Positions 50,265 through 62,333 of a stretch of DNA of 64,000 nucleotides are shown here, piece after piece. Every line of letters starts with the position of its first letter. Positions within the stretch are counted from its first letter, which is position 1. The position numbers were made by a program, and so were the translations under genes. This DNA is from Motacilla alba alba (Eukaryota > Chordata > Aves > Passeriformes > Motacillidae), in NCBI RefSeq assembly GCF_015832195.1, contig NC_052016.1:85504547-85568546 (forward strand), given 5' to 3'. The notes below the pieces were generated by a model. That model did no database searches. It was given only the letters and a program-made list of their open reading frames with translations, and was not told where the DNA came from.

Positions 50265-53200
50265 GTGAGTACCAACAACACAGTAGCTTTTGACTGAAGC
50301 TGTTGGGCCAAATTCACCCAGGCACAAAGGTGAATGACTGGCTGCAAATGCCATATGATGTTGTTGCTTGGCTGAGGTAATTGGGCAGTGCATCCACTTA
50401 AATGTGTGTGTGTGATGTGCTGTATAAAAAACATATATGGAACACGTTTGTAAAGAAAACCAGGTGTATTTCTTCCACGGCTGACAAAGAACCAATATTG
50501 CTGTCAGAATATATTATCAATAGTAGAAGGGTAAGTGCCTGACTCTTCTCAGACTACCCTAACAAGCAAAATTATTGTCCGTCCAAGAGACTTAGTTGTG
50601 TGCATTGGAAGCAGGAGATGGGAAACCATGTTAGCAACATATGAAAAAATGGGTTGGGGAGAAGGTCACTCCTTGGGGCAACTGGAGGAACAAACAGGAA
50701 GCTTTTAACTAGTGTTTTTAATTAGCACAGATATTATTTCCTGAACAGTTCTCTACTTCTTCCTTTTTAATTGCTGACAGGTGTGTTTGTGTTTCACAAC
50801 TGACTTTTCAGCCAATAAAAACTTGAAATGTAAATGGTTGGCATGTCAAATTACTTAAGAAAACTTTGAAATAGGCCTAATTATGCTATAATTGTTTTAA
50901 TTGTCAAAAAAGAGGGATGCTTGTTTGGATATACCATTATTGCTATAACACACCAGTAAAGGAATAACGCTTAATTATTCACTTTATATTTTTTTGCAAA
51001 CTGCTAGCTGAGCAACTAGCATGCGTGCAAGCTGTGATGAAAGGCAGGCAGGCGTATTAGGATCTATTTTAATCTCAGCACCTAACCTTGATCAGACCAT
51101 GGAGATGGGCCTGAGTGCACAACGGAGCACAGCCGCGTATGCCAGGTGTGTGACAGGCCCCGTCCGTTCCATGGCACTGCCCCTTCAGCCTCCACCACTC
51201 GCCACGGAAGGTTCGCCATCCCCTTCCACCAGCGGGTAATTAAATTAACCAGAGTGCACCTCTCAGGGTTTACAGCCGTGTAAGTGTTAGACAGAACTTG
51301 TCAGTGATGAATATTCATGATACCAAAATGGCAGAGTCCTTGCTGCCACCAAGTAGGTTTTGCAGGGAGGTGGGATGCCGGGGCTCTTTGTCACCACATC
51401 CTCTTCCACCTTCCCTCTAGCTAACTTTTATTTCCATCATGGAAAACAGGCCAATCCCAGAAGCTTCTGCGTCACTGTCCTTCTTTTGCTTCGCTCTCCC
51501 TTTGCCCAACCTTTGCGCACAAAGAACATACTCTGCCTAACACCGCTGCCTTCTTTTCCCAATCCTCAAAAAATTCACTCCAGCATGATTTTTCAGCCTC
51601 CCAGAAGCTGTTTCTTTCCCCCCACGCACACCCGCTCCCCCCCTTCATTTTTATTTATATGCAGCAGAAAACCTGGAGGCTGATGCACAACTAAAAGATG
51701 GGCTTACTTGTTTTCTTTTGTGTGAGAATCTCTTGCTTTCCTTTTGTCCCTAGTGTGGGTACTTGTTTGACTGGCATGGCTTATTGGACTATAACAAGCG
51801 TAACTCTCCCTCCTTTGTGGCGGGACAATTCTCCCACAAATCCCGACCAGTGTGCATTCTTCCCGACACACTATTGGGTGTGCACTGGAATTGAAAGAAT
51901 TGCTGAGGCCTTGCTACTTCATCCCCTCCCCAAGCTTTGTGGGTTTTTTTTTTCCTCCGCCTTCTCCTTTTTTTTTTCTCTTTCTCCCTGAAATGAACAC
52001 TTTACCGGGCCGGAAACATTTAATCGTCTCCTTTTGAAAAAAAAAAAAAATTAATTGAAACTTCTCCACTCGTTACCTTTTGTATTGGTGCTTATTGCAA
52101 ATCTTTTACAAGGGAGAGGAAGGGAGGCAATATTTAATTAAATGTGCTCTTTTTTTTTTTTTGCTTTACCTTCAAAACAAAAGATAGCAAAAAATTCCAG
52201 GAGTGTGACTTTAAAAATATTTTAAAATAAAACAAGAACACTGCTCTTTAACTTGCACCTAAAATATACACACAGTAGCACTTTTTACTTTCTTTCCTCT
52301 TAAAAAAATAAAAAAAAATTAGGTAAGAGTCTTAAGAACATATACTGAGACCATTATATTACCTCATTTTCTGCATTTGCCTGGGTGAACTTTACTGTTT
52401 TCTGTCACTGTAGTAACCTGCCATACTGTACAGAGTGAATTGAATTGATTTTTTTTTTCTTGCACATTTTTGAGTGGAATTCTCTTTACTAAAGAAAAGT
52501 TATCAAGAGGGCCATGGTGATGATGCAGAGCAGAGATGGGAGGGCAGAATTCTTCATTGGAGAAAGCTGTGATTTATTTTGGCCTAATTGTAAAGTTACT
52601 GCAAATCTCTGGAAAGCTTTTTTTTTCAAGATCTGGGTGATTAGATTTTCCTTCTTTTGGGGAGGGGTGGTGGGGGGAAGCTAAAAGGGGAAATAACACC
52701 TCTAATCCAGCTTCTGGTAAATAGGCTGCCAGCTTTTAAAATGAGTTTCCTTTCTATTAGTCAGAATATTATGCTAAGCCTTAAGCATTAGTTTTTTATG
52801 TTGCCATAGCAGCCTTATTCCTGCAGGGTTGTGACCTGCGATGATTACAGTACAAAGCTTATAGGGTCTTGAAACCCCCTTTGAAGATGAAAAGTCTTTG
52901 ATGGTTTATATTTATGCAAATCTCTTAGATATGATTTACCCAACTGAGACTGAATGGAGAGATGATTAAAATTCCCTTTCCTTTGATATCCATTAATAGT
53001 TGAATATTCCTTAAATTTAAAATATATGCATAAGTGATTTTTGTCTTTATTTACTAACATTTTTGCAGTACCTGCAATATGTTTATCTTGACGCAAATTA
53101 CTCGATCTGGACAGACATAATACATTTACAATATAGGGCTGAAGGTTTCCCCCCTCCTTTTTTTTTTCTTTTTTTTTTTTTTTCCCCTTTTGAAAGGGGA

Positions 53201-53811
53201 AAAATCTGTGCAAGAGCTTTTGTATGTTTCCAGATGATAGATTTTGGAATTTGGGCTACCCCACTGGCAGCTCAGAGCTAGCTGTGAACTGGTCTCATGG
53301 AAAAAATTGGCAAGCTTTGGTCTTCAAAGAATTAAACTTCCTTTTTAAGGCCTTCCTAGGTAAGCTAAAAAATTATGAAGAAAAGCCTATTGAACAAAAG
53401 AGTAACGGTGCCGTAATGAATAATACGGATGCCACTTAGAAGGCTGGGGAGCGCTTCCAGTGATGGCAGTGCTGGACCTGAAACAAAACCGGACCTCAGG
53501 TACAGCAGCACTTCATTGTTTTCCAGAGCCCACGGATTTGCATTTCACTAAGCCAGGGTGAGAGGTGCTAAGCTTAGATTTTTTAATTTTTTTTTTTCCT
53601 TGCAAACCAGCCTCCAAATTTAGAAATGTATGGGAATGTTGCAGTTTCAATTCATGGGCCTTGTTAAAAGCTGTTCTCATTTTTTTAGTTATCAGGTTTT
53701 GGAGTGGGGAGGGGTGTTTGTTACATTCAGGTGAATATTTGCCATGTTGACTGTGCATACATGTAGACTGTTCTTTTTTTCCCTCTGATAGCTCATTCTG
53801 TCTAGTTTTAG
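50265..53811 (+). other. CLYBL: CLYBL intron
   Basis: 3.5-kb intron between two CLYBL exons. At 51000-51330 it has a CpG-containing stretch with a homeodomain or HNF1-like word (GGTAATTAAATTAACC at 51235-51250). Further on are pyrimidine tracts near 51940-51990, A runs near 52035-52050 and a G-run cluster at 52659-52690. A T/C tract lies at 53157-53185, and a ratchet-like site CCTTCCTAG|GTAAGC at 53359/53360. Open frames such as 51360-51683 follow the pyrimidine-rich strand and are not supported as genes. Confidence 0.8.
53157..53185 (+). repeat. T/C-rich low-complexity tract
   Basis: Long T run interrupted by single C bases, within the intron before the FVETAMGLL exon. The Phe- and Lys-rich open frames across it (plus and minus strand) are compositional. 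Confidence 0.9.
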
Positions 53812-53913
53812 TTTTCAGACAAATTCTTACATCACCTAAAAGGCCGAACACTTGTAGAACCAATGAATTTTATCCCCTTTGTGGAAACTGCAATGGGCTT
53901 GCTCAATTTTAAG
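53812..53913 (+). CDS. CLYBL: CLYBL coding exon (34 codons, metal-site glutamate)
   Basis: The exon starts after GTTTTAG and ends AAG|GTAAGA, both in phase 0 (102 bases). Its translation begins FSDKFLHHLKGRTL and ends NFIPFVETAMGLLNFK, aligned without gaps to human CLYBL. The Glu of PFVET is one of the two acidic residues that hold the catalytic Mg2+ in this family. The strong donor and correct phase make this call secure. Confidence 0.97.
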
Positions 53914-55662
53914 GTAAGAAAGTCTTCAAGTGTTCGTATTTTGCCATCTCAGCAAACTAGGATAAGCAGAATACTCCTCAGTCTCTCTCTGATTTCACCA
54001 AGGAAAAGAGGTTAAAAAATACAAAATGTATTGTTCAATCCCCAGAAACGTTTGCACATTGAACTCTGATGTTTGTATTGTAAAGGCCTTCATAAATTCA
54101 AAGTATTCCAGTGACAGAACAGTTCCAGACAGTCCACACCAAACCAAAACCTCTCTTCATTCCTGTTACTGTTTTGAGCTCACTTGGAGTAGAAAAAGGC
54201 CTCTCCAAAGATTTGGAATACTCAGTGTTGCAGGCTATTTAGTAGCTGTCAGACACAACTTTTGTGTAACACTTAGTTTGAAATGAGAGTTAATCATCAT
54301 TTCGCTATTGCTAAACTTGCTTCTTTATAATAGTTTCTTCTAATAACATTACAACCAAATTCCATGTTATCGTTTCTTTGTCTGTATGATGGAGTGCCTA
54401 ATGCTAAGATTAGAAACAGAATTAACACTGAAAATACGAAGAATATGCTCATTTTTTAGGGTAATTTTAGATCAAATCTAATTTATTAATTTCATTGTAA
54501 TATAAATCACTCCCCAACCCTTCCTATCAAGTCCAGGATTTTCAGAATGGCAAGGCAATGTGGTAATGAAACAGAAGCATGCACAAGGAACTCTGCGTTC
54601 CCCTCCCAAGCTCTAAGGGAAAAGTTTCAGACCAGCTGAGGACACACAGATCAGAAGTACCTCCAGAAGTACCTCACAGGCAGCCTGATCGTTTGATACA
54701 GCCATTTATCTTACAGCACACACTAACGTATCTGTGAGCATGATAAAGCCATAACCAAATGGACACGCTCCTGTCCAGTGTGCAAACACAGAATTAGATC
54801 GTCTATCAAACCATTGAGGTTTTTCTTCACCTACAGTATTTTATAGTGGAGGTTTAATGTTGCAGTTGCTGATGCTGGCAGGAGAGCTCCCTTTTAAAGC
54901 ACACTCTGTTACAGAATAATTCTGTGTCCCACCAGCTGCCATAGAAGAACACCCGTTAGTAGAGCTGGTAATTACATGTCTCTCTCCATGTACCTTAGCC
55001 TTAAAAGATACTAATATTATCCAAACAGCAATATAAAATAGCAATACTACTCTCCTCATGAAAAAAAAGCTACAGCAGAAAAAATTTTTTACTTTTATTT
55101 TAATGCTTTTGTGCAGCACTTGTTGCATTTTTAACTTCCTTAGCTTATTTTTAGTTATATATAGCCGGAGACTTTAAATTGGCAATCCTTCTATCTTGTA
55201 AGGAACCTAAAATAATTGTAAACCATTTACATTATTTATTTCATAAAAGAGTTTCTGAGCTTTATTTCAGTTTCTCATGCAGATATATTGTTTGTCAAAC
55301 TAATCAAATGTAATACTTTTTGTTTGTTGTTAAGCAATATTTACCAAATGTTTTGTTTCATATTGCTACATAAATGTCTGAAGTAGTGGTCACAGTAACA
55401 CCTGGGGCATAATGTAAACCAGAAGGTGGGGAACCTGTTATTGATGTCCACTATTCGCTGTCTGGGTGCTTAGGGAAAGCAAAATACTTTTTTCTTTTGC
55501 TGAGTCATTTTAAAGCACTGTGCATTATCGAGTATCTACAGTGGCCTAATAGGAGCAATATTCTCGGGAGGATTTTGGTAACGCTGCAGTGCTGTAACAA
55601 CCTCTGTAGTCTCTCTGCATCCTGCATTTCTGTAGGCATTAATACTCTGCTCTCATTTGAAG
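53914..55662 (+). other. CLYBL: CLYBL intron
   Basis: 1.7-kb AT-rich intron. A 12-base word is repeated in tandem near 54652-54675 (AGAAGTACCTCC). I see no gene or named repeat. Confidence 0.8.
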
Positions 55663-55756
55663 GCTGTCTGTGAAGAAGCACTGAGAACAGGATCCCAGGC
55701 TGGCTTTCATTTGGATGCAGTTGTCTTTGGAGGAGAGGATTTCCGTGCCAGCATAG
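55663..55756 (+). CDS. CLYBL: CLYBL coding exon (metal-site aspartate), weak donor
   Basis: The exon starts after TTTGAAG in phase 0. Its translation runs AVCEEALRTGSQAGFHLDA then VVFGGEDFRASI, and the last base G begins the split Gly codon (phase 1). The Asp of GGEDFRAS is the second metal ligand expected in this family. The only phase-compatible donor is ATAG|GTTGTT, which has T at +3 and T at +5 and is poor for a U2 donor. Reading on without splicing stays open to a stop at 55924-55926. The next exon continues ATSSKE exactly as in human, so the splice is needed for the standard protein. Confidence 0.95.
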
Positions 55757-57129
55757 GTTGTTACTTGCCTCTTTGCTATAAATGTTTATGTATGGCATTT
55801 GCTTTGGAGAAGGCTGTGAAATTTCTGACAGCAATAATTAAAGTAATGACACTTGAGTCTGCCTTTTACGTTTTCATTTTACTCCTTCATTTCTTTTCAG
55901 TGCAGAATGTATCACTGGCAATTTAAAACATGGTCCTTGTGTTACAGGGCACTGAGATTTTCTTGTGTTTTTTGCCAGTCAGTACCAAAAGTTAATGAAA
56001 AAAAACCACCAAAAAAACCCAAAACAAACAGACAAAAAAACCCCCACCCTGCTAAGTTACTGAAATAATTTTAAAATATTGTATGCATAAGCAACATTTA
56101 CATGCTTTTTGAACTACATTTGAAAGTCCTAAAATTCTGGTGTCCGCTTCACCACTTCTTTACATACAACTGTCACTCAGGTTTTGACATCAAGCACAAA
56201 TACTCTCCTGCTACATTTTGCTTTCATAAATTTATTTTAAAGATGTCACATATCAATACAGCCACATATTCACATGAAAGCACTATTCCTAAAAAATAAA
56301 AAGTGCTTCACTATTTCTTTTATAAGAGGGCACTTAGCTTCTGATTTAATTTTAAGATAAAAGCACAGAGCTATGAACTTCTACATTAAAAATAAGTATG
56401 TTAATGTAAAAATCAGCATTGCTTTACTAAAATATTCCTTACAGACTGAAAATCTCTATCTAAATAGTAACCTTATGGTTATTATTGTTATTTTTTCCCA
56501 CTAGCCTTCACATGAGTATGTTGCTTAGCTGGTAGCCTGTGAGCACATGAAGTCTCATGAATACTTTTGCTTCTTCTCAGAAGTCATCTACCATCAATTT
56601 TTCATTCAAATACTAAAGCTTAAATATTCAGCTTAGGACATCAGTTGTGACAAGAATCAGAACCAAGGAAAGTGCAATTCTATTCTCAGTGTGAATTTTT
56701 TAACCATTTAGTTGGACCCAGATATCAATTTGTGTAAAGCTTCTCTTGCTGTAATGCTTCTCACTGTACATGCAGTAAATATTAAAATCAAATAATTACT
56801 TTCATTTTAGTCAAGTCAGCAGTCCTTACCAGACAAAGCTTCCACTGACTTCAGGCTTTCAACTTCTGATTTAAACCAAATCAAAATCTGAATTTACAAG
56901 ATAGTGTTTAGAGGGACATTATTTTTTATTTTTGCTAAAGCGTCTTTCCTTTATTCCTCAGAAGAGTATCATTTTGACTCTACAGTATAGCCTTATATCC
57001 CTCTTCTATTTTCTAAATCAGTTAAATATAATCTCGAAGTTTCCCCTTTCTTTTAACATAACAAATATTTAAAGCAGAAAGGTTTAAAACACTCTTGTGA
57101 GCTTTTCTTTGTTCTCGTTATTTTCTCAG
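55757..57129 (+). other. CLYBL: CLYBL intron
   Basis: 1.4-kb AT-rich intron ending with a strong pyrimidine tract and acceptor (GTTCTCGTTATTTTCTCAG at 57129). The first 170 bases are an open continuation of the preceding exon's frame, up to TAA at 55924. No repeat that I can name. Confidence 0.85.
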
Positions 57130-57297
57130 GTGCAACAAGCAGTAAGGAAACTCACGATATTCTATATGCCAGGCAAAAAATCGTAGTCACAGCAAAGGCA
57201 TTTGGCCTTCAAGCAATAGACCTTGTTTACATTGATTTCCATGATGAAGATGGGCTCCGCAGGCAATCAAGGGAAGGCGCCTCAATGGGATTCACTG
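57130..57297 (+). CDS. CLYBL: CLYBL coding exon (ATSSKE to GFTG)
   Basis: The exon enters in phase 1: GT completes the Gly codon started at 55756. It then reads ATSSKETHDILYARQKIVV and AFGLQAIDLVYIDF, and on to RRQSREGASMGFT, leaving G (57297) for the next split Gly codon before GTACGA. These segments form the last barrel strands and the CoA-binding loop of the citrate lyase beta fold. The gene is known to carry a common nonsense allele in humans; the exon here is open throughout. Length (168 bases) and phases agree with the human protein. Confidence 0.97.
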
Positions 57298-60200
57298 GTA
57301 CGACTTTCTGCCGATGTCTCAAAAGAACGCGGATCTTGTTCATTTTAAATAGGTTGCTACGTTTACTGTCACTCAGATAACTTGATTTTTGTTTCAGGGC
57401 ACTTATTGAAAAACTCATTGATATCAAGCTCTTCTATGTTTATTACTATCTTAAAAATTGTGGCTGGAAATTTTGCCTGAAAAGTCACAGGCTGCTTTTT
57501 GAAACCGTATGCCATGAAGCGTGTGACCGGTTTTGAAGAGAAGTTGGGGTAGAGGCTGTGCAGTGATTCCTCCCTTTCCAGAGCACGGGAAAGGCAATAC
57601 TGTACTCTGCCATGGCTCCTCCACAACTGGAGCCCTTCCTCTTTGTTTGAGCAACAGCAGCAGTTAAAAAATACTTTTTAGGCAAAAAAAAAATTGAGAT
57701 GTAAATCTCATGCTAGCTGCTAGGGGAAAGTTACTTTCTTATTGTTTTCTTTGGTTTGTTTGTCATCTCCTGGCTTTCTCCCTAGTAAGTGCTGGTGACA
57801 CCTACGGGTATTGGCAGACAACAAGAGCAGCAGGCTTCTTGCCCCACAGTCCTGTAATGCAGCCTGTTACCCTGTGATTGGTGTACCAGGTCACTCGGAC
57901 ACCTCATTGGGACAGTGCAGCCACCAAAGACTGGGGCTGCACTAGAAAGCAGCCATTTGCCACATGGATGGGAGAATTCTAACACACAGGACGAACACCA
58001 CATTATTTTTCTCTGACCACCATCCAGGATACACATATGAGAATAGTACATCGTTTAGGTTTCCGTCACCAAAAGCATGGGTCCTAGCAATGCCACCTAG
58101 CAAACTCTGGTTTTAGAGTTAACTGTGCATAATAGCTTAAAGAACCAACAAAAAAATAAGTGCAATTTTAAGTGACCTTGGCATGCCAGCGAAAGAACAA
58201 CAGTCAATGCTTTTCAGCACTAATTCCGCTTTACTGTCTGTTGAGCACTGACATTTGCAAACCCAAGCCTTGTTTTGGAGGTGAAATGGTTAGCTCCTCA
58301 CAGCTACATTATCCACGGCCGTGTGGGCTTCCACCCTTCCCTCGGTTGCCTTTGAAGTTGGGAAAATAATAGAGCTGCTGAATGGTAGCACCTGCTGACG
58401 GCTACCTAGCCTCAACCAATATTTCCTAGCTTAAGGAAAGGCTTCATTTTTGAAAAAAACATAAACATCTGAACCTCCTGTTGACAGAAGATGGAGTTGC
58501 AGGTGCCTAGAACCTTTGAGAGCACTCTTTTTGAACACTTAATGCACATTTAAATGCTTAACTGAGGCTGTCAATTTAGGAAATTTAGAAATGTTCTGCA
58601 TAACCAATGCTGATGGTGATTTGGACTCCACTGACTTTATGGTAGAAGTTGTCTGACCTTTGAACAGGGTCCAGACAGAAGACCAAATAAAAAGGTCACG
58701 CAGCACTTTAGGGTGTAAAATTACCTTCTGTCTTGGCTGTACATGTGTCATACTTGCCTTTCCATACACAGAGTAAGGGTCCATGAAAAGTACAGATTTT
58801 ATTAAGGTGCTCTCACTGCACCTGCCCTTTGCCTCCTGCCTTTCTGCAGCTATCATCAACACATTTCCAAAATTCAGCAAACAGCCTGACAATCAGTCCA
58901 ACTGTAATTAGAGATGGGGCAATACTGACTCTACTGATTTGGTGGGGGGGAAAAAATTAAAATCTGTTTGAGCTAAAACAAAACAGCATTTTTCCTTTTC
59001 CTCTGAAAAAAAGAAAAAAATATTTTAGGTCAATCTAAAATATTTCACTTGTTCTTTGGCTTTTTGCTCTCAGTTTATCTAATATTTTTATAATCTTTCC
59101 TGCTTCTTTTGACTGAAATAAAGTCTCATTTCAAAACTGATAGCAAAATCATGTTTTACCAAACCTATGCAAGTGTTTTTTCCAAATTTATGTGAGTGAA
59201 ACATTTTAACATTTCCAATTTCACATTCATCACAGAAAATTACAAATGGGCCTCAGCTTAATCCATGACCTTTTATAAAACAGAAGTATGCACATTGTAT
59301 TTGCCACTGACAGTCCTCTGATAATGTGAAAATACTGAAATGTCAAGCTAATAACAAATTCAAAATGTGCAATTCTTCTAACTTTTAAGTGTAAGATCCC
59401 TCCCTGCTACTTTTTTTAATAAAGAATCAAAATCATTGAAATCAACAGAACTGAAATTAGATGAGTCTTGCAAATTGCTCTCATAGCTGGAGAACACTCA
59501 TTTATTTGCATGAACAGGGCTGAACTCACCACCCTCAAAAGCAATGTAAATCCAAAATATTTAGCAAAGTTGTGTGTCCTTATGTGTCCCCATATTAGGC
59601 CAGTAAAATTGCCCTCAGTGTAATCAAATAGCTTCCCTCAAGATTAAACAAGCAAAATAATATAATGAAGAATTTACCAGGTATTTAAATAATATTGCGA
59701 ACCTCACTGCTTATTGCAGCCAAGTTTTCTTTTCTAATTATCCTAAAATCAGCCTGATTTTCCTTCAGTGAGTGTATAAACATAAAATCAAATGTTTTCA
59801 AATGTAATCCAGCAAAATTAATAGTCCTTTCATATTTATATTATTAAAAATGTATATATTTGTATATCCTTAGACATCCATCTAGATGTTTTACACTACC
59901 AGTACCTGTGGACTTTAAATCAGTGTGTTGCCTATATAAATGGGCACAGGTTTTAGGAATGTCTGTGTAAAAAATTAGGTAAACCTTGCCATAAGCTTTA
60001 ACAGCTGACTTAGTCGTTATAAAAAGTCCTGTGCTACATGCTGAGAGAGCAGATAGAAATACGAAACAGTCTAGGTGTCCTCTCCTTTTCAGTCTTTTGT
60101 AGAAGACTAAAATGACACCATCATACAGTTACCTAAAAGACTTGACAAGTATTGATTTAAAACACAATATATCAAGTGGTACTGTAAAAAGGATTTCGTG

Positions 60201-62333
60201 GTCATAAATTTTAATTTCTTCCAATTTTGCACTCTCTCAGTAACTCGTCAATAAGAACAATTCTGTTTAAAATATTTACTTGGTTCCTGCATGGCATTGT
60301 GTCTGTTACACAGTTGTTAGGATAGGTAGCCTGTGACCAAAATCAACCAAGTGCTATAAATCAAAAGTTAGATTATATTCTCCCTACATTGTTCAGTAGT
60401 GTTTTAATGATTAAAAGAATAGTTTACTACTATAGATATCTTTATCAAAAGCACATCTTTTTACAGAAATATTTTACACTTTAAAAAATCATATATATGT
60501 ATTTTTAATTTTCTTATAATTAGAGATTGACTTCAAATATAATTTAAGATATACTCAACATTTTTTTCAAAAAGTTAAGCTCCTTAGGATTATTTAAGAA
60601 ATTGTTGTACACACTTCAATTTTGGAATTAATGGTTTAGCTATGGAGAATTTGTTGTATAACAAATAAGGAACATCATCAGCTTATTAATTGTGATGTTT
60701 TCTTAAAATTGCTAAAAAACCTCTGAGTAGACTTAAGATAAAACACATTAGTTTAAAAAAATTATTTGTATCATTTCTTTCAAAAATTATGGTTCTTAAC
60801 AGGGTTTAAATTTTTGCCTATATTTAAGGTATTTTAAAAATGGTTGTGATATTGAAATTTGAAACTAATATTTTCATGTCTGTAAAATCATAAACTAAAC
60901 TTTGTTCAAGAAGAAATAAAATTGGCTACTTATGGCATTTTAGCAAAGGGACATAGCAACACTAAAGCACTACTATTTCTTTGCTCATTTAAGTAGAGTT
61001 TCTTTGTACTCCAGGTTATCACTCAGACCCACTGCAGCCTGATGAAAGTAATCCCAGGGATTTTTGCAGTGGTTATTTCATGGAAAATAGGTGCATTCCT
61101 GCTCTCAGGCATGAGACTTCTCAGATCCAGTGATGGGCTGATTCCTAAAGTACAGCTGGCTTAGTGGTAGTAAGACCACGGGAGCAGACCCCATTGTGCA
61201 GGGAACTTCCTTGGGTCCTGACACTTCCAGCTTGTCCTGGCAAAGCGCAAACATCTCGCTGGCGCAAGAAGCTGCGGCGGTGCCGGGGCTGTGGGACCCT
61301 CGGTCTGCAGGGCACCGCTCACTTGCTGGCAGGTTTGCAGGATCAGGCTCATCCCTCTAACTAGTTTTGTTATCTGACACCGAGGAAAGTAATTTCTTCC
61401 GAAGGAAGCTGGGAGTTACGCTAGCCTCCCTTTATTAATGCACCTTAAAAGCAAACCACAGAAATCCCAGCGGTCTGTGAAATTCCCATGGAAATGAACT
61501 AATAATGTCAAACGCTGCACTTTTTAAAGTGTCGAACAAATTAGACATGTATTTGTTTTAAGGTAGCTAAATTCAATCACAGATTAAAAGGGATTATGTG
61601 GCTGTCTATTCACATTTGAAAATCTCTAGTGAAAACGACAACATCTATTTTTATTTTCTTAACTTATTTTTCTACAAGAAAGGATTAAAAAAACTGCTTC
61701 ATAAAGCCTCAGGGCAGTGCTGGTGGTTGTTTGCTATACCAGTGACTAAATAAATATTGCAGCCTACCTGCAACTACCAATAATTGCAGCAACAACAGTT
61801 TAAACAACATTGAGGATTATATGATTACAAGCCAATACTGAGAATTTAGGGAATGATCCTTAGGGTACTGGTAACTTTTCGGCCCTACAGATCTCTTGCC
61901 ATCTTCTTCAGATCTCATTTTCTGAATACACTTTAATACAATTTATTTAAGAGTGGCTCGAGCTGTTATTTGCATAGTCAAATTCAGACATGCATTGTAC
62001 TTAATTGTTATTGACTGCCCAAGACAAACAATTGCACTGAAACAACTGAGGGAAGATGTATGGATCAAAATGGGGAGGGAGGAGAAAGAATTGTGGGTTC
62101 TTTCAAACTATACTGAATGCAAGCACAGCACAAGGTATTTTTACTTTTAAAATAATCTGTCAGAAAGGTATCTGCCTGTTTTCCGGTTTTAAAAATAAAA
62201 TAAACCAAGTAAAATAATTAGTTAGAGAGCAAGAGAGTCTGCAAGGCATATGAGAGCCTCAAGTGGTTGGAACATTTTGCTTGAACATCTGTTTGTCGAT
62301 GCATGATTCTGGTGTTATTAATCTTCTTTGTAG
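57298..62333 (+). other. CLYBL: CLYBL intron, mostly very AT-rich
   Basis: 5-kb intron. From about 58900 to 61000 it is strikingly AT-rich with almost no CpG and no repeat that I recognise. By contrast 61220-61330 is a short CpG-rich patch (GCGCAAACATCTCGCTGGCG, GCTGCGGCGGTGCCGG). Open frames at 57369-57685 (minus) and 58539-58892 (minus) have no domain. The intron ends with a good pyrimidine tract and TTTGTAG at 62333. Confidence 0.8.

Noticed and set aside
52305..52330. Another AG|GTAAGA junction in the 3.5-kb intron as a ratchet site
   Set aside because: Preceded by A-rich rather than pyrimidine-rich sequence, so it lacks the 3' splice-site half.
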